Assembly: GCF_030345335.1 (NCBI RefSeq)
Contig: NZ_JAPVRC010000007.1
Span: 124,001 to 188,000 of the forward strand
Direction of reading: 5' to 3'
Source of the DNA: Halobacillus campisalis
GTDB lineage: Bacteria; Bacillota; Bacilli; Bacillales; Halobacillaceae
Length of the DNA: 64,000 nt
Shown: positions 25,879 to 35,401 of the stretch, piece after piece
How positions within the stretch are numbered: the stretch's first letter is position 1
How the letters are laid out: the number at the start of each line of letters is the position of its first letter
Position numbers and translations under genes: made by a program
Notes under the pieces: generated by a model
What the model saw: only the letters and a program-made list of their open reading frames with translations
The model's database searches: none
What the model was told of the DNA's origin: nothing

Positions 25879-27123
25879 TTAATCAGCTGATCTCAAAATC
25901 GGATAGGCGAAATACAATACCATGACACTAAGAATTAACGGAATGGAACTCCAAGCCATAATGTTTTGAATGGGCACCCCCACCCCCAAAAAGAAAGACG
26001 TCACAGCATATGAAAGTGGGATCAATCCTAACGACCCTGTTCGGATCAGACTCATGACACGCCCGACTTTTGAAGGCTCCGCAAAAGATTGGACCATAGA
26101 AATAAGCGGGATATTAACAGCAGGGTTAAGCATCCCTATTAAAACAATAATCCCTACAGCTATGACAATAGAAGCTGCCTGGCTAAAAAGCAGCATCCCA
26201 AGCCCTTGAAGAGCAATTAAGTATAAAGCATACGCGCCTCTCTTTCGTTGAATGTTCATCATTCCTATAACCACTGAACCAAGGATCATACCGAATGTGA
26301 AACCTCCCTGTACGATACTGAAGTCTACAGAGCTTCCGTTCAGTACGGATTCTACGAATATCGGAAGTCCCATCAGTAAAGGGCCAGATAAGAAAAGGTT
26401 CACGATAATTGTAATGATAAATAATGCCCTTAATAAGGGAGACTGCCACGTATAGGTGAACCCTTCCCTCAGTTGAAATTTAAAAGACTCCTCCGCCTTC
26501 TTCTCCTGTGCCTCGCTCCTCTTTTTTATAAATAAAACACTTACGCCCGAAAAGCATAGAAGAAGACCGATCATAAATAAAACGAAGCTATAGCTGAAGA
26601 AATTTATTAATACCCCGGTGAGCAGCGGGCCAGTAAATAGCGCAATCTGGATAGATCCTTGAAGAACAGAGTTTGCCCGGGTAAGCTGTTCGACTTGAAC
26701 GACTTTCGGTAAAAGGGCATCCCTGGCTGGTTCAAATAATCCGCCGCATCCTCCAAAAAAAGCGGCATTTACAGCTAAAACCCAAATCGGAACCTCTGAC
26801 ATGTACATAAAAAATCCGGCTAGCAAGATGATTAAAAAGGACAGCGACAAATCAGAAAAGGACATGATTTTTATTTGGCTGCTTCGATCTGCGACGACTC
26901 CTCCAATCACCATGGAAACCATTCGCATGCTCGTTAAGCAAACCAGCACTAAGCCGAGAGCTGCCTTCATTCCGAGCCCCTCGACCACATACCAGGACTG
27001 AATGAACATAAACATAGACAGACTTAAGCTGGATACGACGGTCGTAAACAATAACAAAACAAATGATTTGGACTTTGATAAAGGAACAGGTGTCAGTGTC
27101 TCAGCTTGGTTTAAAGTATCCAT
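25879..27123 (-). CDS. MFS transporter (MFS_3-type) in regulator operon
   Basis: The 414-residue protein has 12 hydrophobic segments, the MFS loop 2-3 motif in the form GGVVADRSSQIK, and a central charged loop KKRSEAQEKKAEES. It resembles the MefA/EntS type of drug exporters. The ATG at 27123 follows AGGGGTGTTGTT, which discards a 64-codon upstream extension. It follows the ArsR-type regulator gene by 73 bases and a dyad operator candidate, and is probably controlled by it. The substrate is unknown. Confidence 0.8.
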   Translation of the reverse strand: MDTLNQAETLTPVPLSKSKSFVLLLFTTVVSSLSLSMFMFIQSWYVVEGLGMKAALGLVLVCLTSMRMVSMVIGGVVADRSSQIKIMSFSDLSLSFLIILLAGFFMYMSEVPIWVLAVNAAFFGGCGGLFEPARDALLPKVVQVEQLTRANSVLQGSIQIALFTGPLLTGVLINFFSYSFVLFMIGLLLCFSGVSVLFIKKRSEAQEKKAEESFKFQLREGFTYTWQSPLLRALFIITIIVNLFLSGPLLMGLPIFVESVLNGSSVDFSIVQGGFTFGMILGSVVIGMMNIQRKRGAYALYLIALQGLGMLLFSQAASIVIAVGIIVLIGMLNPAVNIPLISMVQSFAEPSKVGRVMSLIRTGSLGLIPLSYAVTSFFLGVGVPIQNIMAWSSIPLILSVMVLYFAYPILRSAD

Positions 27124-27143
27124 AACAACACCCCTAATAATTA

Positions 27144-27178
27144 TTTTACACGGTAAAAATATTCTTACCGTGTATGTA
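27144..27178. promoter_or_regulatory. Operator candidate between regulator and MFS genes
   Basis: TTTTAC-ACG-GTAAAA (27144-27158) is a perfect short dyad. An overlapping larger dyad pairs ACACGGTAA (27148-27156) with TTACCGTGT (27165-27173). The core TTTAC-NCG-GTAAA recurs just upstream of the regulator gene (27817-27829), so it is a plausible binding site for that regulator. The hairpin could also act as a partial terminator. Confidence 0.5.
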
Positions 27179-27196
27179 AAAAAAAAGAGAATTCGC

Positions 27197-27805
27197 TTAC
27201 GATTCTCCTTTTTCCTTTTCAAACAAGCTTTCCTCCACTTGCAGACCGAGGATATGGAAATAATAAAGCTTTGCATCTGGAGATGGCTCAGGCCGCTGTA
27301 TTTCCGCAAGCTCATCCATCAAATCTGAAAATTTTTGCTGCCAAGCCGCAAAATCTTCTTCTTTGGCATGGATTTCATAAGCGCTCGACCTGTACTTCCA
27401 CTCAGCAGGATCTTTAGAGCCAGACAAATCTTTCAACGACTCCTCCGGTGCAGCAAGGATTCTTCTTTTCGATTGTTCTAACATACTCACCATCATTTGT
27501 CTGACCGTTTCTGTCATATCAGAATAAGGAATGAGCGACTGATCAGGTACAAATCCACCCGCAACGGCTTGATAAAACTTTTGCACAATCCCATTCTTTT
27601 CTTCCTTGTGTACGATCTCAACAAGGTCATTCTTCTCTAATTCCTTTAAGTGATAATGAATACGTGCTCTCGAAAGATTAAATACCTCCGACAGCTGCTG
27701 CCCGGTCTTTGGTTTTTCCATCAATCGCAGAAGCAATTCACATCGAAAGGGATCTCCTATAGCTTTCAGCTGTTCATGCGTCGTCAATACTTTGATGTCT
27801 TTCAT
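27197..27805 (-). CDS. ArsR-type winged-helix transcriptional regulator
   Basis: The 202-residue protein begins with a winged helix (LKAIGDPFRCELLLRLMEKP, then TGQQLSEVFNLSRARIHYHLKELEKNDLVEIV) of the HTH_20/ArsR class and has a C-terminal alpha-helical region of about 120 residues that may bind ligand or dimerise. Short wings and no cysteine metal site suggest an organic effector. It precedes an MFS exporter and has a dyad TTTAC-TCG-GTAAA overlapping its ribosome site, which fits autorepression. A start upstream of TGGAGTGAACTG was used. Confidence 0.82.
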   Translation of the reverse strand: MKDIKVLTTHEQLKAIGDPFRCELLLRLMEKPKTGQQLSEVFNLSRARIHYHLKELEKNDLVEIVHKEEKNGIVQKFYQAVAGGFVPDQSLIPYSDMTETVRQMMVSMLEQSKRRILAAPEESLKDLSGSKDPAEWKYRSSAYEIHAKEEDFAAWQQKFSDLMDELAEIQRPEPSPDAKLYYFHILGLQVEESLFEKEKGES

Positions 27806-27816
27806 CAGTTCACTCC

Positions 27817-27829
27817 ATTTACTCGGTAA
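27817..27829. promoter_or_regulatory. Operator candidate upstream of regulator gene
   Basis: TTTAC-TCG-GTAAA, a perfect 5+5 dyad ending 12 bases before the start codon and overlapping the ribosome site. It matches the dyad in front of the MFS gene. Confidence 0.5.
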
Positions 27830-28017
27830 AATTAATTTAACAATAGTATGGTATACATCCTTCAGAATGTCAATCTCAAAAACTATTAGGCAGACTGTTC
27901 AATTGTATTAGGATATGTAAATGGTGGTTGTTAAATATAGAGTTATTAAACAAATTGGCAGGATACTTTAAGACTCAGTTTCGAGATAACCAGGGTTCGT
28001 GGCCGCAATGAGAGTTT

Positions 28018-28351
28018 GGTGTGGTTGGGAAGCTACTCGCTTTCCTGTGGGGGAAGTGGCGAGCTTCCTCGGGCTTTGTAGCCCTGTGGGATCTCGCCTA
28101 CATCCTTCTCCCACTTCTTACACTTATATTAGTCTAGGGCGTGGTTCCAATCATAAACCTTATGGGGGACTATCCAGCTCCAGCGCTTAGCGGCTACTGA
28201 GACTTCCTTCACTTCTGTACGATAAGTCAACATCGAATCTCTTCGTTCTTCGTGTTTCCTTTATCTCCGCCATCTCAGTCCAGTCCATACACCGCTGAAC
28301 GAAGTGCTTCCGCTTTCAAAGGTAGGAGCCTCGCACATTCCTAAAACCCCT
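28018..28351 (-). repeat. Palindromic repeat family, copy D, interrupted
   Basis: Left half (28018-28113) carries GTGTGGTTGGGAAGCTACTCGC and the apical stem GGGCT/AGCCC. The right arm is split: the conserved GGAGCCTCGC and the decayed arm ACATTCCTAAAACCCCT lie about 210 bases further on. The insert is element family 2 (28113-28324). Upstream flank contains AAGACTCAGTTTCGAGATAA. Confidence 0.75.
28113..28324 (-). mobile_element. Element family 2, copy 1, inserted in repeat D
   Basis: A block of about 210 bases beginning near TTCTTACAC and containing CCAGCTCCAGCGCTTAGCGG and TCAGTCCAGTCCATACACCG is clearly homologous to the block in repeat F (55258-55467). End sequences AGCGCTT and AAGTGCTTCCGCTTT are partly complementary. 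It contains no credible gene. Insertion in the same position of the palindrome in both copies suggests either targeted insertion or spread of the composite. Strand is nominal. Confidence 0.65.
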
Positions 28352-28651
28352 AACTTATATTACGGGACGGAACTATGAAATGAGAAGCAGAAACTCTCTT
28401 GTACCAACGTTTGCAGAATAATTAAACCGGTTGTTTTAGAAAAACTAACTATCCAATAGACTTTTCATTTCCGTGAAAGCAAGCTAGAAATGAACCCTTT
28501 TTGCAAGAAGGTGCGTCTTCTTTATCCATGTTCATTTTTTGGTGAGCGTTTGTTTATAGGGATAAACCGCTCAATATCAAGTTTTTATCATAACGGTAGC
28601 GCACATCTGACATCCTGAAATCGGTGTTTCCGTACCACCTAATCATCGCAA

Positions 28652-28771
28652 AGAGCTCCGGGAAATTGCGAGACTCCTGTGGGAAAAGAGTGCTTGGTGA
28701 GACCCCGGAGAGCGTTAGCTCGAGGAGGCTCACTGCGCTCCCACGGAAAGCGAGTGATTTCCCGGAGCTCT
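28652..28771 (+). repeat. Palindromic repeat family, copy E
   Basis: Arms AGAGCTCCGGGAAAT (28652-28666) and ATTTCCCGGAGCTCT (28757-28771) are perfectly complementary. Inner stems GTGAG/CTCAC and GAGC/GCTC are intact. It is nearly the reverse complement of copy A. The right flank (to about 28850) repeats the block near copies A and C. Confidence 0.85.
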
Positions 28772-28948
28772 AAACGCTGTCACTCATAACGGAAACAGCC
28801 CGAATATCTCGAATCTGAGTCTTCCACTAAAGGGAGCTTATATAAAAGAGCATTCTACCCTTCCTCAAGTAGTAACGTGTTTTTAGGGACCTCGGCTGAT
28901 AACTTTTCTTATCAATAATTATTAGCAGCATCAGAAAGGTTAAAGCTC

Positions 28949-28987
28949 CAAAAAAATGAGACCAAATCTATACGATTTGGTCTCATT
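28949..28987 (-). terminator. Intrinsic terminator
   Basis: AATGAGACCAAATC / GATTTGGTCTCATT, a perfect 14-base stem with loop TATAC, followed by T residues on the minus strand. It lies about 80 bases past the stop of the gene at 29065. Confidence 0.8.
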
Positions 28988-29064
28988 CTTACCTACGCTA
29001 TTTAAATTTATCTTCACAGAAGCAGAACAACTTATTCAAATTTCGAGTTCCTTTTTGGTCCGGT

Positions 29065-29367
29065 TTATTTTTTTCTGTTGAAGGCTTTATCTTTAATGGA
29101 TTTAAAAGCTTTTGACGAATTGTCGACGGTCTTACCTATGACATCCGAACCTTTTTCTGATACTTTTTTAATGATGTTACCAGATGAGTCAACTGTTTTC
29201 CCAACCAATCCGCCCTCGCCCGTAACCGACTTAATAATTTTCCCGGAAGTATCGACCGTATGATCGACCACGTTTTTGGCTTCTTTCGATACCCCTTTAA
29301 CAAATCCATCTTCGTTCTTATCAGGTTGTTCATTTGCCTTAGAGTAGTTGTTTTTGTTGTCGCTCAT
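29065..29367 (-). CDS. Hydrophilic protein with three LEA-like repeats
   Basis: The 100-residue protein is Lys/Asp/Ser/Gly rich with no Cys and no membrane segment. Three repeats of about 20-24 residues can be aligned: VVDHTVDTSGKIIKSV, LVGKTVDSSGNIIKKV and VIGKTVDNSSKAFKSI. The amphipathic, disordered-like composition resembles LEA-type or stress proteins, but this is only a resemblance. AAAGAGGAGATGACAGC precedes the ATG, and a strong terminator follows. Confidence 0.75.
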   Translation of the reverse strand: MSDNKNNYSKANEQPDKNEDGFVKGVSKEAKNVVDHTVDTSGKIIKSVTGEGGLVGKTVDSSGNIIKKVSEKGSDVIGKTVDNSSKAFKSIKDKAFNRKK

Positions 29368-29563
29368 GCTGTCATCTCCTCTTTAGGAATTAATGGCTTA
29401 CAATCCATATCTATGTAGGAAACGATCGCCTATGAATAAATTTTTATGGCTACCATCCAGATGGGCTGATGCCACGAGAGGCAGGCGCCAACTAAAAAAA
29501 GAGAGAAAAGCATCAACGGCTTTCCTCTCCTGGAAAAATCTTAAATTATGCGATGGAGTTTAC

Positions 29564-30562
29564 TTAAGAAACAGTAAAACCTTCCTGTTCTTTTACTCCA
29601 TCTTTCTCTGTAAACTCATCAAGCAGCGCGCGTACTTCGTCGGTGGAATGTGTACTCATCAACTCGTTCCTCAATTCACTCGCTCCCCTGAATCCGCGGA
29701 CGTAAATCTTAAAGAAGCGGCGTAGCGGCTTGAATATGCGCGGCTCAAGTTCTTCGGAATACTTATCATGAAGATCGAGCTGCAGTCTCAGAAGATCGAG
29801 CAATTCCTCACTGGTATGCTCTTTCTTTTCCTTTTCAAAAGCGAACGGGTTATGGAAGATTCCACGCCCGATCATGACTCCATCTACACCATATTTCTCA
29901 ACGAGCTCAAGTCCCTTTTGACGGTCAGGAATATCCCCGTTAATCGTTAGAAGCGTATGAGGGGCAACTTCATCACGAAGTTTCTTGATCTCCGGAATCA
30001 GCTCCCAGTGAGCATCAACATTACTCATTTCCTTTTTTGTACGGAGATGAATGGAGAGGTTGGCAATATCCTGTTCAAAAAGGTGCTTGAGCCAGTCATG
30101 CCATTCTTTTACTTCCGTATAACCAAGACGAGTCTTCACGCTCACGGGCAGTCCTCCGGCTTTGGCTGCCTGGATGATTTCTGCTGCCACCTCCGGACGG
30201 CGGGTCAGCCCGGATCCTTTTCCATTCGCTGCAACGTTCTGCACAGGACAACCCATATTAATATCTACACCGCGAAAGCCCATTTCAGCCATGCCAATAC
30301 TCATTTGGCGGAAGTGTTCAGGCTTGTCTCCCCAAATATGAGCGACAATCGGCTGTTCATCTTCCGTAAACGTCAGCCGTCCTTTTACACTGTCTTTTCC
30401 TTTAGGATGACAGTAACTTTCCGAATTCGTAAACTCTGTAAAAAACACGTCAGGCCTTGCTGCTTCCGTCACAACATGACGAAAAACGACATCCGTCACA
30501 GCTTCCATCGGTGCCAAAACAAAGAACGGACGCGGCAGCTCGTGCCAAAAGTTATCTTTCAT
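29564..30562 (-). CDS. tRNA-dihydrouridine synthase family protein
   Basis: The 332-residue TIM-barrel flavoenzyme starts [36 protein letters not shown] is the FMN-binding start of the Dus family, [19 protein letters not shown] holds the catalytic cysteine in GCP, VKTRLGY and [12 protein letters not shown] are the FMN phosphate sites. It should reduce uridine to dihydrouridine in tRNA. ATG 30562 is placed after AAGGAAAGGG with rather long spacing; a 28-codon extension is less likely. Confidence 0.88.
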   Translation of the reverse strand: MKDNFWHELPRPFFVLAPMEAVTDVVFRHVVTEAARPDVFFTEFTNSESYCHPKGKDSVKGRLTFTEDEQPIVAHIWGDKPEHFRQMSIGMAEMGFRGVDINMGCPVQNVAANGKGSGLTRRPEVAAEIIQAAKAGGLPVSVKTRLGYTEVKEWHDWLKHLFEQDIANLSIHLRTKKEMSNVDAHWELIPEIKKLRDEVAPHTLLTINGDIPDRQKGLELVEKYGVDGVMIGRGIFHNPFAFEKEKKEHTSEELLDLLRLQLDLHDKYSEELEPRIFKPLRRFFKIYVRGFRGASELRNELMSTHSTDEVRALLDEFTEKDGVKEQEGFTVS

Positions 30563-30878
30563 AATATATCTGAACCCTTTCCTTAAGGGAAACCAAGTTC
30601 CCAAAATTAAAAAGTGAAAATGTTTCGGTTTTTTATCCATTTCCAATGACGCTGGATTTCAACCAGTATATTTTAACTGTTTTAGACGAAAAGTGCAATG
30701 GAACGAGTTGTCATGTTCAATGTAAAATCCAGGGAATACATAGATAAAGAAGACAAAACCTTATTGTTAAAGATTCCCTCCATACTTGATCACTTGATAA
30801 ACCAAAAGCTAATTCATAGTTTCCACCTTAGAACTGATGGGTCATAGATATGAAATGAACTCAGTAACAAAGCACTAT
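30563..30878. other. Gene-free gap
   Basis: I see no gene, hairpin or repeat in this stretch, apart from an AT-rich tract near the 3' end of the P1 peptidase gene. Confidence 0.5.
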
Positions 30879-31949
30879 CTATTTAGTTATATATATATCA
30901 TATTTCTTTAATAAGTCCTGGAAAGCAGGTCTCTCATTACCATCTCTTCCGATAACATGTGTAGCAGTCACTAATGAGTTCAAAACAGCCTCTTCTGTAG
31001 CCTCTCCAATAGCTCGGAATGCAATATCTATATCTTCTTCATGAATCACTGGAACTGACATACAATCTAATGTTCTATCATGATTTATTTTTTTGGCTGT
31101 TGAAAAACCAATTACTACCTCCCCACTTCCATTTGTAATAATTGAACCCGTACGAGAAAGCCCAGTTACCGTTCTTTTAATAATTCTATTTAATTGTCTC
31201 TCTGATACTGGAAGATCTGTCCCAACTATAATAATAATAGAACCTTTATCTTTCTCTTCCTCACGTGACTGGAGGATGAGATCTCTCAATTCTTCCCCTA
31301 CAGCCTTTCCATTCACTTTCAAATCACTTAATATCCCAAAGTTAGATAACACTAATACACCCATTGTATATGTACCATGCTCCATTTCCATCAGCCGTGA
31401 AGAAGTACCAATACCGCCTTTTAATGAATAACAAAGCATTCCTGTCCCTGCCCCGACTGTGCCTTCCTCAACTTCTTTTGAGGTATTCTTCAAGGCTTGA
31501 TTGACATGCTTCTTAGTGATAAATCTTGACCGAATATCATTTAACAGCATGTCATTACATTCGCATACAACTGGATTAATTGTTCCAGTAGTTCTTCCTA
31601 TTTCAGGATTATGCTCTAGCATATAACCAATCAACGCATCTGCAGCTGTTCCAATACTCAAAGTATTTGTTAAAATAATTGGAGATTCTAAAGTACCAAG
31701 CTCATTGATTTGTATCGTCCCCATTGTTTTACCAAAGCCGTTAATTACATGGCTTGAAGCAATCAGCTTTTCTTTAAATACATTACCTTTGTGAGGTAAA
31801 ATAGCTGTAACACCTGTTTGAGCATCATGATCACTAAGAGTTACATGTCCGACAGTTACTCCTTCCACATCTGTAATTGAGTTGTAATTCCCTGTTTCTA
31901 ATTTACCTATCTTAACTCCATAATCTCTAATTCTTTTTTGACCAGACAT
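30879..31949 (-). CDS. P1-family (S58) self-processing aminopeptidase
   Basis: The 356-residue protein belongs to the DmpA/BapA family of N-terminal nucleophile hydrolases. Starts with YNSITDVEGVTVGHVTL and has VGAGTGMLCYSLKGGIGTSSR. In DmpA the chain is cut at a Gly-Ser bond before SIIVV; here G236-S237 in DKGSIIIIVGTDLP fits, so S237 should be the nucleophile of the beta chain. Expected activity is hydrolysis of N-terminal residues of amides, D-amino acid or beta-peptides. AAAGGGGGGTAACT lies before the ATG. Single gene. Confidence 0.85.
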   Translation of the reverse strand: MSGQKRIRDYGVKIGKLETGNYNSITDVEGVTVGHVTLSDHDAQTGVTAILPHKGNVFKEKLIASSHVINGFGKTMGTIQINELGTLESPIILTNTLSIGTAADALIGYMLEHNPEIGRTTGTINPVVCECNDMLLNDIRSRFITKKHVNQALKNTSKEVEEGTVGAGTGMLCYSLKGGIGTSSRLMEMEHGTYTMGVLVLSNFGILSDLKVNGKAVGEELRDLILQSREEEKDKGSIIIIVGTDLPVSERQLNRIIKRTVTGLSRTGSIITNGSGEVVIGFSTAKKINHDRTLDCMSVPVIHEEDIDIAFRAIGEATEEAVLNSLVTATHVIGRDGNERPAFQDLLKKYDIYITK

Positions 31950-32004
31950 AGTTACCCCCCTTTTATATCTGTACCGTACTAATTAAATACAAAGATATGA
32001 GTAC

Positions 32005-32916
32005 CTAATCTTCCACTTCTGTACTATTAAGAATAGAATCAACAGCTTTCTTTATAACTTCAGGCTTTTCAAGGTGAACACTATGCCCAGACCCTTCGGC
32101 CATAATATATGTAGTTTTATAGTTCAACTTAGTTTGATTTAGAATCAATGTTTGCCATATAAGTTCTATCTCCTCGGCCTCTGACCTATGTAAACCTTCA
32201 CTTTCTACCATTTCTGTAATTGATGCTTTTGGGTCTCTCCCTATAACTATAGTAGAAGTGTTCGGGAAGGATTTATGCTGATTAGTCTCCCCGCAGGTCA
32301 ATAGGTCATGTTCAAGCTCTTCACTAAGAGATTCGAACATGACTGGGTTACTCATAAACTCTTCTACTTCTAAGTGTTGGCTGCTTGATAAATTTTTTTT
32401 CATTTCAGTAATCCATTCTGCCATCTCTACTTGAAGTACTTCTTTTGAAAGGCTGGAATATATTTTGCATTTCTCTACCCAAGCTTCAGTACTACTTCCA
32501 TCCTCTTCTTCAATTTCTACTTCATCTAACTTATGAGCACCGTATGAGGTAGAGTCTACTAAAATAATTTCACTTGCTTCATTTGGATATTTCATAACAA
32601 ACTCCTGTAGAATAAGTCCTCCGTAAGAGTGACCTATGATAATAGGAGAAGTTATACGAAGCTTCTTCATCAAAGCATATAGATCTTTTGCGTTTTCTGT
32701 ACAATTTCTTGGTATTTTTCCTTTATCACTTTTACCATAACCAGCTCTATAGTAAATAATTACTCTTGCCTCTTTGGAAAGCTCTTCGTACAAAAGTTCC
32801 CACTCGGCTAAAGAACTCATCATACCAGGTAGAATAATTATTGTTCTCCCTTTTCCACTCTTCCATACTTCGAGTTCTTTGTCACCAATGTCCACGATTT
32901 TCTTAATATTACTCAC
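32005..32916 (-). CDS. Alpha/beta-fold hydrolase
   Basis: The 303-residue protein has the nucleophile elbow GHSYGG (near 95-100) in IIGHSYGGLILQEF, the oxyanion start TIIILPGMMSSLAEWE and a C-terminal catalytic histidine in SGHSVHLEKPE. No signal peptide. Substrate unknown. It starts at GTG after AAAAGGG; spacing is short, so the start is approximate. Confidence 0.8.
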   Translation of the reverse strand: MSNIKKIVDIGDKELEVWKSGKGRTIIILPGMMSSLAEWELLYEELSKEARVIIYYRAGYGKSDKGKIPRNCTENAKDLYALMKKLRITSPIIIGHSYGGLILQEFVMKYPNEASEIILVDSTSYGAHKLDEVEIEEEDGSSTEAWVEKCKIYSSLSKEVLQVEMAEWITEMKKNLSSSQHLEVEEFMSNPVMFESLSEELEHDLLTCGETNQHKSFPNTSTIVIGRDPKASITEMVESEGLHRSEAEEIELIWQTLILNQTKLNYKTTYIMAEGSGHSVHLEKPEVIKKAVDSILNSTEVED

Positions 32917-33029
32917 CCCTTTTACTTTACGTGTATCTATTAAGCATTTAGTTGAAACAAAAGCTTCCCCTTTATTAGAATAAACTCCTATTTATTGAAG
33001 ATTTGAGATCGAAATATCTTAGATTATAA

Positions 33030-33060
33030 ATAAAGAACCCTTTTAAAAAGGGTTCTTTAT
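33030..33060. terminator. Bidirectional terminator
   Basis: ATAAAGAACCCTTTT / AAAAGGGTTCTTTAT hairpin with a very short loop, between convergent or tandem minus-strand genes. T-rich on both sides. Confidence 0.7.
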
Positions 33061-33079
33061 TTGATACTAACTTAAGATG

Positions 33080-33475
33080 CTACTTGGCATTTTCATCCGG
33101 TTGATGAATACCAAAAATATTGCCTTCAGTATCCGTGTAGTATCCCTGCCAGGCCATACCGGGCAGTGCATACTTTGGCAAAGCCACCTTGCCGCCATTA
33201 GTAATAATCTTAAGTTCGATGGCATCATAATCATCAACACTCATCGTACAAGCAAAACCATTCAAAGGCTGGTTTAATTCTGGAGGAGCACTTTGGCGCT
33301 GCATTAATGCACCGTTGATACCTAGTTCTTTATCATCGCCCGTCACAGCACCAAAATAAGGCATTCCAGTATACTCGCTCCAATCTTCAAAGGTCCATCC
33401 AAATACTTCTCCGTAAAACTCCTTTGCCCGATTCATATCATCTACATGAATTTCGAAATGAACTAACCTACCCAT
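33080..33475 (-). CDS. VOC / glyoxalase-fold protein
   Basis: The 131-residue protein starts MGRLVHFEIHVDDMNRAKEF and has two beta-alpha-beta-beta-beta units, with metal-site type residues H7, E near 71 (ELGINGALM region) and TEGNIFGIHQPD. It resembles YkcA/CFP30-type VOC proteins. Substrate unknown. GGAGGTCTTC precedes the ATG. Single gene. Confidence 0.8.
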   Translation of the reverse strand: MGRLVHFEIHVDDMNRAKEFYGEVFGWTFEDWSEYTGMPYFGAVTGDDKELGINGALMQRQSAPPELNQPLNGFACTMSVDDYDAIELKIITNGGKVALPKYALPGMAWQGYYTDTEGNIFGIHQPDENAK

Positions 33476-33619
33476 GAAGACCTCCTGTTTTACGTTTTTA
33501 ATTGAGATTTACTCATTAATATCTATATTCTATCAATAGTTTAATACTCCTTCTTTGTTTTTCGTTAGAACCTTGCCATTAATATGGGTGTACATATGAC
33601 TAAGGAGGTATTAGCTTAA

Positions 33620-34007
33620 TTATCTGCTCTTTAAATCATCTAAGATTGTTTGATTATTAAGAGTCATTTGCGGTAGAGAGTTCAGATCAAAAAACTGCAA
33701 CCTCTTAGTTTCAACTCGGCCTGATATAGGGGTACCTTCATATTTTTCACATATGTAAATAACATTAACAAAAAAAGACTTCATCACCATTGGGATAAGT
33801 ATAATGCTGTGATTCTCCTGAATAGATATTAAAAAACTCCACTTCCTTCACTCGTAAACCTGTCTCCTCCAATACTTCTCTTTTCACAGTATCTTCTACA
33901 GATTCTCCGGCTTCTACTGCTCCCCCTGGGTGAGACCAATGAAGGTTGTCCGTTCTATGCTGCAATAAAACCCGGTTCTGATCATCTAATATTAGACAAC
34001 CAGCCAC
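33620..34007 (-). pseudogene. Frameshifted Nudix hydrolase gene
   Basis: The N-terminal frame carries a complete Nudix box GGAVEAGESVEDTVKREVLEETGL and then stops at YTYPNGDEVFFC. The stop follows a run of seven T (33770-33776 as A7 on the plus strand); with six T the frame continues VNVIYICEKYEGTPISGR to LDDLKSR at 33620, a normal Nudix C-terminus. The 5' end is also odd: an ATG with MDKLTVIMK near 34035 is in another frame. The gene is therefore broken once, perhaps twice, or mis-sequenced. Confidence 0.75.
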
Positions 34008-34037
34008 ACTTTCATTATTACAGTGAGCTTATCCATT

Positions 34038-35288
34038 TTATTTCACTTCTAAATAATCTTCTTGTTCACTATCGTATTCCTGGTAAAATCTCTTCTTATT
34101 AGGATTTAAAACTGAAATTGAAAATATAAACGAAACCAAAAGCATCACCAGGGCTAAAGTGACAATGGTAAGTCGTAAAGATACAAGATCTGCTGCAATC
34201 CCAATCACTAAAATGAAAATGACTTGCAGAGCACTTTGGATTAAATCATAAATGCTTGTAACTCTTCCCATGATATCTACAGTAACGTTATTTTGGTAAA
34301 AGGTTATAATTCCAGCACTTAGAAAAACATTGAAGAATCCTAAGACTATAAATCCAACAACGATAGAGGTAAACGACCACGAAAATGCATAGATGACATA
34401 GCCAATCGTCATCATTATTAATCCCACCGTAATCATATATCTTAGTGATATTTTATTGGAAAACACCGATAATAAAAAGGCTCCTAATACAGAACCTAGT
34501 CCAGTTATACTAATCAACAAACTATAATCAAATTCAGAGAGTCCGACGACATGCTGGGTAAAAACAACCTCTTGAGCATCCATTGCAAAAGCGAAAATCA
34601 TAATCATAATGAAACCGAGGTATACAAAGGATATGTATCTATTGTTGACCATAAAATTCTTAACGACGGTAAAGTCACTCATCACTTGAGCAATAGTCAA
34701 TGTGGGTATTGTCTCTTTATCAATCTGTTCTATTTCAGGAAGAAATAATAATAACGCTGATGATATTAAAAAGAATAGGGCATTCAACCATAACGTCACT
34801 TCTACAGAGGTTAATAATATAATGGAACCACCAATAGCAGGTCCCACTATAAAGGCTCCAGAACTGGTAAATGAACGCATTGAATTAAATCGCTTCCTTT
34901 TTTCTTTAGGAACCAGCATAGCCACATACGTCATGGATGAAGGGTTAAAAAATGCTTTTGCCACACTCAGGATAACCAGTATTCCATAAATCACTGCCAT
35001 GTTCGGTGCAAATGGAATAAGAAAAATGAAAACCGCTCTGCTTATGTATGTTCCTATCATTACTTTTCTTTTACTCCGATAGTCAATGAAACTGCCAGTC
35101 CAGAACTTGGTTGCAATATTCGTTAATGGCCCAATGATCCATAGACCAGCAACAGCGGCTGCTGAACCTGTAAGTTGATATACGATAATATTAATCGCGA
35201 CTAAATATATGAAGTCACCAATACTTGAAATTCCAATCGAGGACAATAATAATAGTGGATCTTTCCATTCTCTTGTTTTTATTTTCAT
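34038..35288 (-). CDS. MFS transporter
   Basis: The 416-residue protein has 12 membrane segments in two halves joined by a polar loop. Segment DYRSKRKVMIGTYISR fits the MFS loop 2-3 position. It resembles MFS_3-type exporters of macrolides or siderophores, as in the transporter at 25879-27123. AAGGGGCTGCGT precedes the ATG. Substrate unknown; its 3' end nearly touches the Nudix remnant. Confidence 0.8.
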   Translation of the reverse strand: MKIKTREWKDPLLLLSSIGISSIGDFIYLVAINIIVYQLTGSAAAVAGLWIIGPLTNIATKFWTGSFIDYRSKRKVMIGTYISRAVFIFLIPFAPNMAVIYGILVILSVAKAFFNPSSMTYVAMLVPKEKRKRFNSMRSFTSSGAFIVGPAIGGSIILLTSVEVTLWLNALFFLISSALLLFLPEIEQIDKETIPTLTIAQVMSDFTVVKNFMVNNRYISFVYLGFIMIMIFAFAMDAQEVVFTQHVVGLSEFDYSLLISITGLGSVLGAFLLSVFSNKISLRYMITVGLIMMTIGYVIYAFSWSFTSIVVGFIVLGFFNVFLSAGIITFYQNNVTVDIMGRVTSIYDLIQSALQVIFILVIGIAADLVSLRLTIVTLALVMLLVSFIFSISVLNPNKKRFYQEYDSEQEDYLEVK

Positions 35289-35401
35289 ACGCAGCCCCTT
35301 ACATTAAATAAAAATAGATTAACCAGAGCTATACTCTATAGCAAACGACGGTCTCTCCTTAATTTAAGTTCTTCTTTTATCTGACTCTTCAAGGATTCAA
35401 C

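Noticed and set aside
29957-30586. 209-codon plus-strand frame over the dihydrouridine synthase gene
   Set aside because: The minus-strand frame has all Dus motifs; the plus frame is an antisense shadow.
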